64,000 nucleotides of DNA from Romanomermis culicivorax (Eukaryota > Nematoda > Enoplea > Mermithida > Mermithidae), in contig CAWUHX010000011.1 of NCBI GenBank assembly GCA_963922205.1, positions 1,906,749 to 1,970,748 of the forward strand. The letters are read 5' to 3'. Below the pieces are notes generated by a model, which saw only the letters and a program-made list of their open reading frames with translations, was not told the DNA's origin and searched no databases. Both the position numbers and the translations under genes were made by a program. Shown here piece after piece: positions 11,365 to 22,088 of this stretch (position 1 is the first letter of the stretch; each line of letters opens with the position of its first letter).

Positions 11365-12160
11365 AGTAGTAAGGCCCGACCGTATAGGTCGTATGGTTAA
11401 GGATACTCCTATCTTTTGTGTAGGACCTATAATTTGTCATTTTTGGTCGATTTATAGGTCGTACAGTAAACATATACGGCCGACTTTTGGTGGATTTACA
11501 GGTCGTACAGAAAACATATATGGTCAATTTCTTCGTCGATTTATAGGTCGTACGGTTAAGTATACAGGTTTTAGAGTTACCGTAATAGTGGAATTACGGT
11601 AATTTTCAATTATGGTAATAGTGGAATTAGGGTAATAGGTGTGTTACTGTAGATGAAAAAGGAAAATTGATGAACGGAAAATGAAAAAGGAAAACTAAAA
11701 TGAACAAAAAATTAAAAAGAAATAAAAAGAGATCATGTGTAAAAACGGCTTCCCCTCTGGGAAGAGGAAGCCCTTCAAAAATTTGCGCCCCGGACCCCCT
11801 TTGTCAAAAGGGCATTACCTGCAGGCGTAAATATGTTTTGGAGGTCCCATTTCTGAATGATCGTTCAAGTCAACAAATGTCAGAATGGTCAAATTGGTCA
11901 GTAATGGTCAGTTTAATGAGTAAAATCTCGAGAGAGTCAATACATGATGAAACATTATCCTTATGGGTGCATGCGTATAAAGTTTGATGTTCTGCCAAAA
12001 ATGACCAAGAAGGTCTTTTATAAAAAATGACCAGAGCAAGCTGACCATAAAACGCATGTAGACAAATAAGGTCCTTTATAGAAAATGACCAGAATGAGCC
12101 GGTCGTAAAAAGGGTGTAGAAAATTTGATAAGTTAAAAATCTTTACATATCAAAAATTTT
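11365..12160. repeat. Left terminal inverted repeat of the Polinton
   Basis: It pairs with the reverse complement of about 30511-31284. The outer 230 bp hold four subrepeats built on TATAGGTCGTACRGT, spaced about 60 bp apart. The inner part includes GGCTTCCCCTCTGGGAAGAG, a local palindrome, and a block of GACC/GGTC-rich motifs. Short frames in the repeat occur on both copies as mirror images and are not genes. Confidence 0.9.
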
Positions 12161-12249
12161 TCATTCAATGCAACATTTTAGCTTATTATTATAAAATTTT
12201 TGAAACACTATTTTATTTTTGTTTATCCCCAAAATACTGTAGTCTAAAT

Positions 12250-12620
12250 ACAAAAATAATGATAACGTGAACAAAAAATGGAAAACAAAAAAGAAAGAAA
12301 GCATTTATAAAATTGACCCCCTCCACCCATGGAGGAAGTCGTTCAAAAAAGCGCCCTCGGGCTCCAAAATAAGAGGTGCGCCGTCTGCAGGTTCACAGAT
12401 TAGCTAATCAGAAGCCCTGCTTACTGAACGATCGTCCAAATTAGAACAGTCTTTTAGATCAGAATGCTCATTTCGACATATAAAAACTGTAAGAGTCTAT
12501 AAAACTTGAAACATTATTCCTATGGGTTTATACTTATAAGGTCGTAAATGACCAAATTCTTTTATAGAAAAATGACCCAAAAGAGTGGGGCATAAAGCGC
12601 ATGTAGAAAAGTGAACACTT
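12250..12620. repeat. Diverged second copy of the inner terminal repeat
   Basis: Landmarks of the inner left terminal repeat recur in the same order (a GGAAGTC..AAAAAAGCGCC..CTGCAGG block, AACGATCGTCCAA, AACATTATTCCTATGGGT, CGCATGTAGAAAAG), but with heavy divergence. It suggests an old internal duplication at the left end, parallel to the clearer one at the right end. Confidence 0.55.
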
Positions 12621-12944
12621 GAGATGAAAAATATTCTAGATGTAAAAAAATAATTGATACCACAAAAATATTTGAAGAAAAGAAAAGAAAAAGAAGAAAA
12701 GAAAAGAAAAAGAAGAAAAGAAAAGAACTGAATCATCAAGGGTAGCTATACATGAACGTTACTCTACGTATAGAATATTAATACATTATATTGGATGATT
12801 TATGCAGGTAGATATGATTTTGTATACAGAGTGTTTTCCAGAGCAAACATAGAAAGGTTAGACAGGTGAAACCATTTAGATCGTAAAACCAATTAGAAAT
12901 GCTAGAAAAGGTCAAAGGTTCTATAAAACACAGTAGCAAGAGAT

Positions 12945-13095
12945 GCTTTACCAAAATAATTAAGGTGGTGATTATTGTTATTCTGATAGTTTTCTAGAAA
13001 AACCTAGAGCCTAAAGCTTTTAAAGAGAGGCAATACCAAAACAATCAAGGTGGTGATTATTGTTATTTTGATAGTTTTCTAGAATAACCTAGAGT
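12945..13095. repeat. Tandem direct repeat, two units of about 75 bp
   Basis: ACCAAAAYAATYAAGGTGGTG and the following GATTATTGTTATT and GATAGTTTTCTAGAA segments occur twice, at about 12950-13022 and 13032-13095. The repeats lie just upstream of the GC-richer gene at 13.2-14.0 kb and could be regulatory, but nothing in the sequence proves that. Confidence 0.8.
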
Positions 13096-13199
13096 CGAGA
13101 ACCTTCAAAGAAAAACCAAAAAGATTCAACCAAAAAGCAGAAAAAACCGGAAAAGGTTTAATGAGGGTAAAGAGGTATAAATAGAAAAAATAGAAGAAG

Positions 13200-14040
13200 A
13201 AGAATCATTCTTATTTTTGTACCTGCGCGACACCTGAGAGTACCAATAGAGGCCCTATTCGTTACGTTTATTTCGGCGTTAAGAGCCGCCTACGAGGCTT
13301 ACGGTAAGATGATTTTACAAATATTTTGATTTAAAAATTAATATGGATGCTATTTTATAATATTATTAATTTAGAACCGTTTTTAACGACGGCCGACATT
13401 GATGCGTGGGCGTCCGTCTTTTGGGAGGAGGCGTCGGCGGACTTCAAGAGCTGGTGGAAAAGCCAGCGAGGGGTTGAATATCCAGCTAGACAGAAAACCT
13501 TTTGGGGTTTTATGAAACATCTACGCCCGATGTTCGAAAACCCTTCGCTGACCGACGGCCACCTAGCCTCTCACCTGTGGAATATCCTCCCCCCAGGTAC
13601 GAGGGCTGAATGGGGAAACGCCGAGGATCCCTACGTCAAGGAGAGGATAGGACTGGCGCTACCACATTTCTAGTAAGTTCTGATGTTATAGTTAAACCAC
13701 GTCGTAGATATATAAATTTTATATTTAATGAGAGTAAAATTATTATAAGCTTTTACTACAATATTTCAAGATGAATATGTGTAGGTTAAATTGTGCTAGC
13801 CGTAGTATCTCACAGATTTTTAATTCATGTATATTAATGTATGGTATATAGCTGAGTTGTCTAAAACTTACCAAAGAACATTTCTAGAATATTCTAGAAG
13901 ATTTATGATAAAATAAAGACTATTGATAGATCTTGTACCTATTACTTAGCAGTTAAAATGATATATTAGAGTAAAAAATTTTTGTTTAACTAAAATAGTT
14001 ATTAAATTTTGTAAAAATTTTAGTGGATATGCGTGAAACC
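13200..14040 (+). CDS. Spliced gene of unknown function, candidate Polinton cargo
   Basis: An internal exon at about 13376-13672 reads through ADIDAWASVFWEEASAD, FKSWWKSQRGVEYPARQ and LASHLWNILPPGTRAEW, a Trp-rich, GC-richer sequence unlike its AT-rich neighbours. An upstream exon (about 13210-13302, donor TACG/GTAAGA) joins it in phase across a 73-bp intron ending TTAATTTAG. At the 3' side, a donor CTA/GTAAGT and an acceptor before 14030 would add a few codons and a stop. I found no ATG for the first exon, so the start may be further upstream or supplied by another exon. It lies between the terminal repeat and the capsid gene, on the opposite strand to the capsid. I do not recognise the family. 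It is not one of the standard Polinton genes, so captured cargo is my inference. Confidence 0.5.
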
Positions 14041-14097
14041 TCTAGCAAGGTCTGCGACGGCGGCAGCGGTGGCTGTGTATGTATATAGTATCTATGT

Positions 14098-14270
14098 AAG
14101 TAAAAATTTTTTGCAAAATTTTTGAAACTTGATGTTTTTATTTTTAGGTAAAATTTGTATACATATATATGTATATTTTATTTTGTTTTAAATTTTGTAT
14201 ATATGTATAATTTATTCTATTTTGTTTTAAATTTTGTATATATATATATATTTTGTTTCAAATAAATTAA
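14098..14270. repeat. TATA-rich tandem repeat
   Basis: Three units of TTTTGTTTTAAATTTTGTATATATGTATA type are visible, followed by AT-rich spacer. Noncoding. Confidence 0.7.
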
Positions 14271-14343
14271 ATTGAATTAAAATTAATAAAATTTTTTATT
14301 TATTGCATTTAATAGTAGAGGTAATTTCTTTAGAGTTCTACTA

Positions 14344-14380
14344 TGGGTGTGTGTGTGTGTGTGTGCGCGTGTGTGTGCCT
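14344..14380. repeat. (GT)n microsatellite
   Basis: A run of about 17 GT dinucleotides, with two GC interruptions. The His/Thr-rich frame on the other strand across this run is an artefact of the repeat. Confidence 0.9.
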
Positions 14381-14754
14381 CAACTTTTGGAATATAAAAA
14401 AAGGGTTTACTGCAGTCAGATAGTTAGAGATGTAGAAGTAAACAATATGCAGAGAATATGCACAAAATTGCATAAAGTATAGTGGTGCAACTATTGAGGT
14501 TGCTGTATTATATAGCTTTCTAGAGGTCTTAGGGTAAAAAGAATGTACAAGATAATTACATAGTACTGTAGAACTAAAGTAGAAAATAAAGGAAAGAAGG
14601 AGTAATAAAAGGAAGTTCATTTATAATTAGGAATAAATTAAAAGAATATTTCTAAACAATAGCTAAGGAGAAGGGTTGTATAAACAACAACAACTATAAG
14701 TGATTTTTATTATTATAAAAAATGAGATGAAATGTACATATAAATATAACGTAT

Positions 14755-16152
14755 TTAAATACTATAATCCGTAAAGGTTTCACAATTTTTATCAATCATT
14801 ACGAGAGAGTCAAATTCTGCGTATATAAGTGCTTCAATACCGCCATCTGGTATATCCTCGCCAAAATTCATCTGTAAACTGGTGGTTCCTTCATGTATGA
14901 GTTCCCAAAAATTACCATCCATACCCCAAGGAGTCAAATCAAAAACAAAAACCGTGTTATGTGTTGTAAAAGAATTTTGAGTAATTTCATTACCCTTGTT
15001 ATCTGTACCAATTCCTACACCCTCAATTAATTGTATAAAAGTGCGCAAATATTTGTTTTCTTTAAAATTTAACATATACGGCATTGTAGGTAATGTTGTA
15101 GTGCCACTTGTTATTTTAATTTCATTTAATCCGAAATGCTTAAAATTAAAGGGGCTTTGATAATAATCACCCCTAGCAGCCAAACCATCAACCAGCGCCA
15201 CAATGAGACGATGAGGTAAAGGACCTGTGAACAATGAGTTCAGAGGAGCTGAGCGACGACTAGTTGTTATGTATAGACTTGTAACATGACATCGAAGAAT
15301 AGGGTATTTTGCAGCTGTATTTTGTAACATGGATTCAATAGCTAGATTGATATTATCTGCAACTTCAACTTTTTTAATAAATAAAGACATGCTTTTAACC
15401 TCAATTTTATAAGCTTCATTGTCAGTAGATATAAATTTTTGCAAGCAAAAATCATCTCTATGTCTGTATAAATCAATTTTCAAAGTACATTGATTCAATA
15501 GAAAACGTTCTTGCATAAATAGATCGGCATGTATAGGAGCCATTAATTCAACAACTGCACTGTTTTTGAACATCTGAACTCTTCCCAAAGCACCCTTGTT
15601 TTTCTTTATATCAAGAACATCGCCATTTTCAAAAGCATAGCCAGCAGCTGCAACATGTGTCGACTTAGCATCACGACCATAGTTCAATTCTGTTTCCAAA
15701 TAAGATCTGTAAGCGTATCTATCCACACTAAAATGTTAAAATGTTAAAATTAAAAAACGTAAACATACATTTAATTATAAAACTTACCTGTCAGATATTA
15801 ATTTTCCATTTAAGTACATCTTGATCTGTTTAAAAAATGTTTTGCCGATCAAATTAATTGGCGCCACAACGTTACCATTGATATTGTTGTTGGCATCTGC
15901 TGTTAAAGTGCAAGCAGCGCCATTAGCTTTTGTAATTCGAATAGTAAAATATATAAAATTTTTTGATAAGTCCAACATATATAAATCAGGTGGAATAACA
16001 AACTCGTAAGGTCCTTCGTTAGTACAAGGATTTTGTAACTGAATTTCAGACCGAAAACTTCTACGAATAGCAACTTGTGTTGGAGGTACGGTAAATAAAT
16101 CTCACTCCATTTTACTACTAGGAGACGATGCAGCATCAATAAATCTACTCAT
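14755..16152 (-). pseudogene. Polinton major capsid protein, interrupted by one stop
   Basis: This gene encodes the double jelly-roll major capsid protein that would build the virion shell. Two exons are seen on the minus strand: 15788-16152 and 14755-15727, joined in phase across a 60-bp intron with GTAAGT and TTTTAG. The start ATG at 16152 overlaps the stop of the preceding gene as ATGA. Family texture is clear in SEIQLQNPCTNEGPYEFV, LNGKLIS and in the C-terminal LTPWGMDGNFWELIHEGTTS segment. The reading frame carries one TGA at 16102-16104, about 17 codons after the start; without it the frame is otherwise continuous at about 446 codons. Translation could only restart far downstream, so this copy is probably inactive. 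Confidence 0.85.
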
Positions 16153-16685
16153 TTTGAATAGATATCCTTGAAACCGACTACTCTACATGGAGTCTTTTTT
16201 AAGAATGAGGAACGTCGTTTCAGGTGTTTACGTTTATGTTGTTTTTGATGTTGATGTTGTTGATGCTGACCATCATTTAACTTTTTATTGCTTTTTATAT
16301 GTATCGTAGAATTTATATGTTTATGCTTCCCTAAACCTTTTCCTTTATGAATGCGTTCGCCCATTTCGTGTAATAAGCTGCCAGCTGCATTTCGTCCATG
16401 CTCAGCAACACTTTCTTTAAAAGAACGGCCTTCTACAACATCGCCTGCAATTTTGGAACCTGCAGCAAGTGCATGCTTTCCTGCAGATTTTAACAAAGGC
16501 ATAGCTAGACACCACAAACTCTTAAAAAAATTACCAACTCCAGCTCCTTGATGTCTATAATAATAAGGGTATGCTGCTCAGAAACCTTCTAAGGTACCAT
16601 CTAACTGAAATTGATTATCTTGAATGCTGCGTTGATAAATTTTGATCCAGTAATCAACAGTTTCAGGGATAAATAGGGTATGCAT
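16149..16685 (-). pseudogene. Polinton minor capsid or core protein, interrupted by one stop
   Basis: A frame runs from ATG at 16685 to a stop at 16149, with a single TGA at 16577-16579. The part after the stop has the Gly/Tyr-rich YYYRHQGAGVGNFF segment, then a helical LPLLKS-type stretch with GDVVEGRSFKESV, then a His/Lys-rich tail (KRKHLKRRSSFLKKTP). This sequence pattern recurs in Polinton elements beside the capsid gene and has been compared with adenovirus minor core or membrane-lytic proteins; I infer a minor virion role. Its stop codon overlaps the capsid gene start by ATGA, a compact virus-like arrangement. Confidence 0.6.
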
Positions 16686-16824
16686 ATTTTGCTTTGAAAA
16701 TCAAAAGGAACAACTAAATGAATTAATTAATTAATTAATTAAGAGCGTTTGCGAAAATTCAACCTGAGGACAACGTGTCCAAATGCAAATGAATGAATGA
16801 ATAAATAAAAATTTGATACTATGA

Positions 16825-17736
16825 TTATAGGAATAAAGGAGTACGTTGCCGGAAATGTAATTTAACCATAACATTCCCAAATTGAAAGGGAATAAGCTCA
16901 TTCATACTGTTTTTTATATTAATCTCCAGTACTGTAATTTCTTTTAATTGAATGGGTATATAGTGAGGTGTTTCATATAATCGACTCACATTATCTTTGT
17001 ATTTTCCCAGAACATTTACTATACGTAAAAGTGGTGCTAAGTATTTCCAACAATCTGATTTTCAATAATATTACAGTAAACATAAAAACTTTGTAAATCA
17101 TTCAAATTTGGTGGTTGAATTCCTAACATGTATAAATGATTAGTTCCAGGCTCGGCAAGAAAAACAGATTTGGATGGTGGAATATGTGTGTTAGAATTTT
17201 TTGGGGGTTTCTCCCCAACAGTATATAAGTTAATATTCACAGCTCTATTTAAAAAATCATCAGCTGTTGCATAGGCAGCAGTATTGGTGGAGCTAAATCC
17301 GAGAAGCTCCATTAACCGTTTGGTTATATCGATTTTATGTAAGATTGTACCACTTTTTATTTTCAAATTAACTAATCCTCTACCATTTTCATCGTATGAA
17401 AACAAAATTTCCATGTTAGTTCTGGCAATAGCTAATTTTTGCATTCAACTCTTCAATTAATTCGGATATGGTAAAGTAATGTTTTTCAAAAACTATTACT
17501 TTAATTTTTTTGACCTTATTTCCAACACCATCCATAATTAACATTATTACATTATCTCCACCATGGTTGGAAATTGTAGCCCAACTATAAGGGTATATTA
17601 TTTCACTCAACCCTACCTCCCAGCTTCCATCTAGTTTTAAACGGTAAGGTAGATGGGCTGAAAAATCAGAGGGCTTGTTTCCATTTTCGCTATTACTAGG
17701 TAACGTGATATAAAATTGATCTTCAAAGCTTGTCAT
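16825..17736 (-). pseudogene. Polinton minor capsid (penton-like) protein, two frameshifts
   Basis: This is the gene for the penton-type jelly-roll protein that occupies capsid vertices. The N-terminal part (17416-17736) opens with MTSFEDQFYITLPSN and includes SWEVGLSEIIYPYSWA, typical of the family. The middle continues in another frame at 17037-17444, and the C-terminal part in a third frame at 16825-17040 with FQFGNVMVKLHFR, the conserved end of the family. The two frame changes lie near 17420-17445 and 17037-17045. No intron signals sit at these points, so I read them as indels. It abuts the membrane-protein gene upstream, overlapping it by 14 bases. Confidence 0.8.
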
Positions 17737-18031
17737 TATTTATAATGTTGTTTGTTGTTGCTGTAGGTACGGTCTTCAATGAATTAGATGACTGTAATAC
17801 TGTCCGTACGGGGCTAGGTAATAAATATCCTATACAAGCGCACAAAAGACCAACCCACAATTGTGTATTATTATTGTAGAGAGATAAATTTATTATAGCT
17901 GTAATGACTACAATGTATATTAGTATGACCTGACTGAAGAAAACCACTTCGTTTCGAGGTAGACGTTTTCCAAAAAACTCCCAAACGCTAATGCGAGATG
18001 TTTCTGAATGTGTACTATTACTACTATCCAT
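17723..18031 (-). CDS. Polinton two-helix membrane protein
   Basis: An intact frame of 102 codons. Residues about 17-29 read EFFGKRLPRNEVVFF, then a first hydrophobic helix (SQVILIYIVVITAIINLSL), a short polar loop (YNNNTQ) and a second helix (LWVGLLCACIGYLLP). The C-terminal tail is polar. Small proteins with KRLPRNE followed by two membrane helices are regularly found next to the penton gene in Polintons; their role is not established, but position suggests a virion or assembly membrane component. Its end overlaps the penton start by 14 bases. This is one of the few undamaged genes in the element. Confidence 0.7.
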   Translation of the reverse strand: MDSSNSTHSETSRISVWEFFGKRLPRNEVVFFSQVILIYIVVITAIINLSLYNNNTQLWVGLLCACIGYLLPSPVRTVLQSSNSLKTVPTATTNNIINNDKL

Positions 18032-18163
18032 TTCAAAATAAAAAATTTTTTATTTAACAACTAAACACTCAGTTATAAATTTATAAGAAGGTGGAGCTAC
18101 TAAAGTAACCAATAAAATTATACAAAAATATAAAGGAGGCGGAGCTATCAAAGTGAAGTAAAA

Positions 18164-18685
18164 TTATATATAAATACATAAAGAAGGAGTTAACTTTTTA
18201 CAAACATGTACATAATTTATTTCGCAAGTGACCTTTACAGAAAATTTACAATGAAAAAACTTACGAATCAATTTATCATTATAAACAAAACTTGTGTTAC
18301 TGAAACTTTTAAACATTTTATACATAGGAACATGTCACACTTTATAATACAAAAAATATAAAGTATATATACCACAAACCCTACTATTAAAATTTTGTAA
18401 ATGTTTCTTATTTGTATATCTTATTAAAGCATTTTAGTTAATATAGTTTATAAAAGCAGGAATAACTGGTGGTAAACCATAAGAATCAAATTATACAGAG
18501 TTAGCATTATCAAAATACATAGCTATCCAATGACTTCCTTTTTGAAAAGATGTATCAGTGTTTGCAATTAAAGCCGCAGGTCTTTCAACTATCTTCGGTA
18601 GAGTATCGCAAGCAAAAACCCCTAAAAAATTTTCTGATAATAGCACATCTTGTTGAACATAATATGTCAATTCAAAGTTGTTCAT
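18164..18685 (-). pseudogene. Polinton cysteine protease (adenain-like), three stops
   Basis: The adenovirus-type protease matures virion proteins. The N-terminal part has [12 protein letters not shown] and the histidine motif [10 protein letters not shown]. Downstream in the same frame come FDSYGLPP (the acidic catalytic region) and VCGIYTLYFL (the catalytic cysteine), so all catalytic landmarks are still legible over about 174 codons. The frame contains TAA just before FDSYG (18494-18496), TAA after FINYIN (about 18437) and a TGA further on. No introns explain these. The start overlaps the end of the integrase gene by about 14 bases. Confidence 0.8.
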
Positions 18686-19783
18686 CGTAAACGTCGTCGT
18701 CATCATTTTGTATATCCTTTTCTAAAATCCAGCTGTTGAATTTTTCAGGATAACCCCACCACTTCACAAGTACTCTATTCTGACCATCTGGTAAACATTT
18801 AGTTTTCAAAACCTTTTCAATTTTGTATTCTTTGATATTAGGATTAAAATCAATTTTCTGTAGTTCTTTTTCATAAAAACGTCCTTCTATATCTTCGCCT
18901 TCCAGATCTTGAATTGTATAAAGTATATGATTTCGAGTCTTCACAATATGCTTTACTTTGAAAACTTCTTTACTCCATTGAGGTAAATAACTTTTGTCAA
19001 ATACACCTCTATGTTTACTAATTCGCACATAATCTCCTATATCAATCGTAGACTTTCCAGTGTATAATCTTTCAGGGTAGAGTCTTTGCCATATAATTTT
19101 TTCGTTGGAATAATCTACATTAATAGGTTTTTCCTTAATCGATCTATGAACAGAGTGATTGTAGTTGGAAACAACTGAGGGTAAAATATCAATCCATTTA
19201 TAAGTAGTAAACTCTGTAAAATATTTAAATAATTTAGTTTTTAAAGTTCTATTAAACCGTTCCACTATTGAACATTTAATGTCTTCGTTTTGAGAAGTAA
19301 AAAAATGTATATCATTAGTTTTCAATAATTTTTGGAAATCTTTGTTGACAAATTCTTTTCCTTCATCGCTGCGCACTCTCCAAGGGATTCGACTTCTTTT
19401 TAAAATATTTTGAAAAGCATCACAAACATTCTTTGAATGTTTTGATTTTAATGGTTCAACCCATGCGTATTTACTTAATACATCTATACATGTAAGCATA
19501 AATTTGTATCCATCATTAAAATCTGCTAAAGAAGACATATCTGCCAAATCAATTCCCCATTGCTGATCCATAGCTGTAACATAAATACGATTACGTGAAA
19601 ATTTTTTGTTGACTTGTTTATGTAAAGTATAACTATCTTGTTTTGAAAGCCAATCTTTAACATTTTTACGTGTAATTGTTTTACAGTGTTTTCTAGCTTC
19701 AGCATATAATTTTTCAATACTAGAAAGAGCTGTAGGGTTTCTGTGTAAATTTTTGTATAATTAGGAAAGTAAGTTGTGTTCAT
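18672..19783 (-). pseudogene. Polinton integrase with chromodomain, frameshift near the N-terminus
   Basis: A retroviral-type DDE integrase that would insert element DNA. From 19571 the frame is intact for 299 codons. The first Asp is in WGIDLADMSS, the second in VRSDEGKEF and the Glu in SIVERFNRTLK. A chromodomain follows at the C-terminus (RVLVKWWGYPEKFNSWI), which in related elements may guide integration to chromatin. The same frame stays open upstream to about 19765 with VKDWLSKQDSYTLHK, the N-terminal region. The likely start MNTTYFPNYTK (ATG at 19781-19783) is in another frame, so one indel lies near 19745-19765. The catalytic core itself looks undamaged. Confidence 0.85.
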
Positions 19784-19787
19784 CCCT

Positions 19788-20631
19788 CTAGTACAAAGGA
19801 GTATACCATCTAAGTGCTCTAACTTTGCATCGTATCTTCTTTTCTGTCGAGTTTTTTTTATTAAAGAATGAATCATCTTTGATATCTCCCTTGGCACCAC
19901 TTGAAAATAAATCAACACCTTTCACAAGTGGTTTATTCAACCGTTTGACACTACTAACTGTCTGATCATCTGATTCTTCTGGAGGTGTATGGTAGGAGAG
20001 TTTCCGAGGTAAACATTTTACGTAATGGGTTTCCTATAGCCTCTAATGGTACATTATATTTTTTCAAAGCATTAACAAACTTGTCTACTCCAAGCGTTTG
20101 CGTAATTTTTGAACGTTTACGAGACAAATCATGTAATAAATCAATAATATGTGATCCTTCAATTAATTTTCCATCAATTAATACTTCACCTTGCTTATTA
20201 ACATTTATACTAGGGTTACTTCACACATGTTCCAATAATAAGGATGCTGAGCATTTAAACTGTTTAGGAATACCACTAAGTAACTTTTCATCATTCAGCC
20301 AATTTTTTTCTTTTTGTTTCAAATCGTCACTATCATTCTCATCTTCTTCGTTATCAATAACTTTTTGTTTTAAAATCACTGAAGAAGGTTGAGCCTTTTC
20401 ATGTTCAAAAGTTAAATATTGTGAAAATAGTTGTGAGTACATTTTGTATTGTTCTTCAGGCATTAACGTATTATCTTCCAAAATGCGCTCTAGCTCATTA
20501 CGATACATGTCAACTTGCTTAGCTATACCTGTCTTTTCATTTGAACTCGTCGTCGAAGAAGAAGCCTGAGAATTATTCAACTTATTCAGAACCTCCTGAG
20601 GTATAAGAGCAAATTTATTAGCAAATTTCAT
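19788..20631 (-). pseudogene. Polinton accessory protein of unknown role, stop plus frameshift
   Basis: The frame starts at ATG 20631 (MKFANKFALIPQEVLNKL). It runs through a coiled, acidic middle (EEDENDSDDLKQKEKNW) and meets TGA at 20221-20223. Family-like sequence continues in frame: GKLIEGSHIIDLLHDLSRKR and NVPLEAIGNPLRK. After a frame change near 20010 it ends with KKIRCKVRALRWYTPLY at 19788. Proteins with an IDGxxIxGSxIxDLL-type segment commonly precede the integrase in Polintons; their function is undefined. The ATG lies two bases beyond the upstream gene's stop. Confidence 0.6.
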
Positions 20632-20632
20632 T

Positions 20633-20986
20633 CTATAATAATTTCTCTGTAACAAAACTTGCTAATGTAGATAATAAAACGGGTAGTACTAGAGGTAAAA
20701 ATGCTCCACCACTTTGAACAATTCTTACAGGTTTATTATGTAAATCTTTTTTCTTGTTTTCTTCGTGTCTTGTAGCTAAACCTCTGAGCAATAATTTATG
20801 TTTCGCCAATTTCTTTTTTAAGCTTGAATTAATAGGAATATTACCGTTCAAAATGTTCAAACAAATTTCACATATACAACAGATCAAATCGGGGAAAGAA
20901 TGTTGAAGAAAAGCACGTCTTTGAACACGATTTGAATTTTTCAACACATTGAGCTCGTGAATATATTTCTTTAATCTAGAAGCCAT
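20633..20986 (-). CDS. Polinton small basic accessory protein
   Basis: An intact 117-codon frame. It begins MASRLKKYIHELNVLKN, has a Cys-rich segment (FPDLICCICEICLNIL), then LKKKLAKHKLLLRGLA and a hydrophobic C-terminus (GGAFLPLVLPVLLSTLASF). This layout, a helical basic region with KQLxKHKxLLRxLA followed by a Gly-Gly hydrophobic tail, is characteristic of a small Polinton protein of unknown role found in many animal elements. It overlaps the upstream gene by 11 bases and nearly touches the downstream one, consistent with tight packing. No damage is visible. Confidence 0.65.
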   Translation of the reverse strand: MASRLKKYIHELNVLKNSNRVQRRAFLQHSFPDLICCICEICLNILNGNIPINSSLKKKLAKHKLLLRGLATRHEENKKKDLHNKPVRIVQSGGAFLPLVLPVLLSTLASFVTEKLL

Positions 20987-21421
20987 ACAAAACAGACCGT
21001 ACAGTACAGAAAAATTTTACAATAATGACCAAATGATGAGTAAACATTGAAATATTTATTGTATTACATTGAGATAGTAATGAAGCTTCATTTTGTATGA
21101 TGATATTCAACTCTTTGCATCTAGAAAAAGCACACAAGTTATTCATATTCATAAAACATAGTTTATGAGCTGTATCTAGTTTTAAGAAAAGATCTTCTAC
21201 AAAAATAGCACGAGTTTTGATCATATCCAACTCCGTCAGTAATAAACTAGCAAAACACCAAAATTGTGTAACTTTTTTACATCCCATGGGTAAACCAACT
21301 TCACACCGTAAATGGTTGCACGCCTCAGCTATGTCTTTGTAAAAAATCTTGGCTTCGGGTGAGAAACGAGTCCAAAACAAATCAGCTATTTCCCATTTCT
21401 GTTTGTTGTTTAGTATTTTAC
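20976..21421 (-). CDS. Polinton accessory gene, unrecognised, exon with open 5' side
   Basis: The frame reads through EIADLFWTRFSPEAKIF and then GLPMGCKKVTQFWCFASLLL, and stops at 20976. Codons extend upstream of the first ATG (21380) to a TTTATTTAAG splice-acceptor-like sequence at about 21422, so I think this is a 3' exon. The first exon was not placed with confidence. The product is about 148 residues from this exon, mixed helical, without a clear membrane segment or catalytic motif. The segment KKVTQFWCFASLLL resembles a stretch of the two-exon gene at 23049-24075 (QFWCWTNMIHE), so the two may be related. Confidence 0.5.
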
Positions 21422-21594
21422 CTTAAATAAAAATACTATAGTTTAATAAATAGTTAAAGAAGAAGAGATATAAAATTTTTATCTTTTACTTTGTTTTGCA
21501 CCATTCTGACAAAAACTTCCTATGCAGCTGACATCCTAATTGTCACAAAACAAACAAATTATAGAAAAACGACCAACCTCTTCAAAATTCTCAA

Positions 21595-22026
21595 CTAGAC
21601 TGATGAAGGGTATAATATTTTTTTCTGATTATGTAATAAAGCTATCGTATCGATATATTGTAATCTACTTCCATCGATGTACAAGTTTTGAAATTTACTG
21701 CTTCGACTACAATAAGAAAATACGACAGGATTGAAAATATATATTTTGAAACACGCTCGTAATTGCATAAATTGTCCATCATTCTGAGGACAATGTAAAA
21801 TTTTTTCTACATAATGTAGTAAGGGTGTTATATGTAATTTATAATTTTCCCGTAATAATAATTTCTGATCTGTAACATTTTTTGTGTTTGGTATCGTAAA
21901 ATCTGTAACATTTACAGGTTCTTCATTTTCATAAAATTGAAAAGGGTATTGTACCCATACAATAAAAACAGCTATGAAAAGAATCATAGCGAGAGTATTA
22001 AAAAAAATGTATTTACTGTATATCAT
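21595..22026 (-). CDS. Signal-anchored protein of unknown function in the Polinton
   Basis: An intact 143-codon frame. Residues about 8-25 (FFNTLAMILFIAVFIVWV) form a single N-terminal membrane anchor. The remaining 115 residues would lie outside or in a vesicle lumen, with several Asn-X-Thr sites (NVTDF, NVTDQ) and three or four cysteines (ILHCPQN, LRACFK, SYCSRSS). A type II anchored, potentially glycosylated ectodomain is consistent with an entry or egress factor, but size and sequence do not match any fusogen family I know. I make no functional claim. Confidence 0.5.
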   Translation of the reverse strand: MIYSKYIFFNTLAMILFIAVFIVWVQYPFQFYENEEPVNVTDFTIPNTKNVTDQKLLLRENYKLHITPLLHYVEKILHCPQNDGQFMQLRACFKIYIFNPVVFSYCSRSSKFQNLYIDGSRLQYIDTIALLHNQKKILYPSSV

Positions 22027-22088
22027 ATGGCTAAAATAATAGGATGGGACTAACTTGTATAAAGTTTTTTTGTAAAAATGATGATGAA

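Noticed and set aside
11700-11987. A 95-codon frame in the left terminal repeat, mirrored at 30662-30949.
   Set aside because: It occurs in both arms only because they are inverted copies; it has no family features, and the extra copy at 30.0-30.5 kb does not keep the frame.
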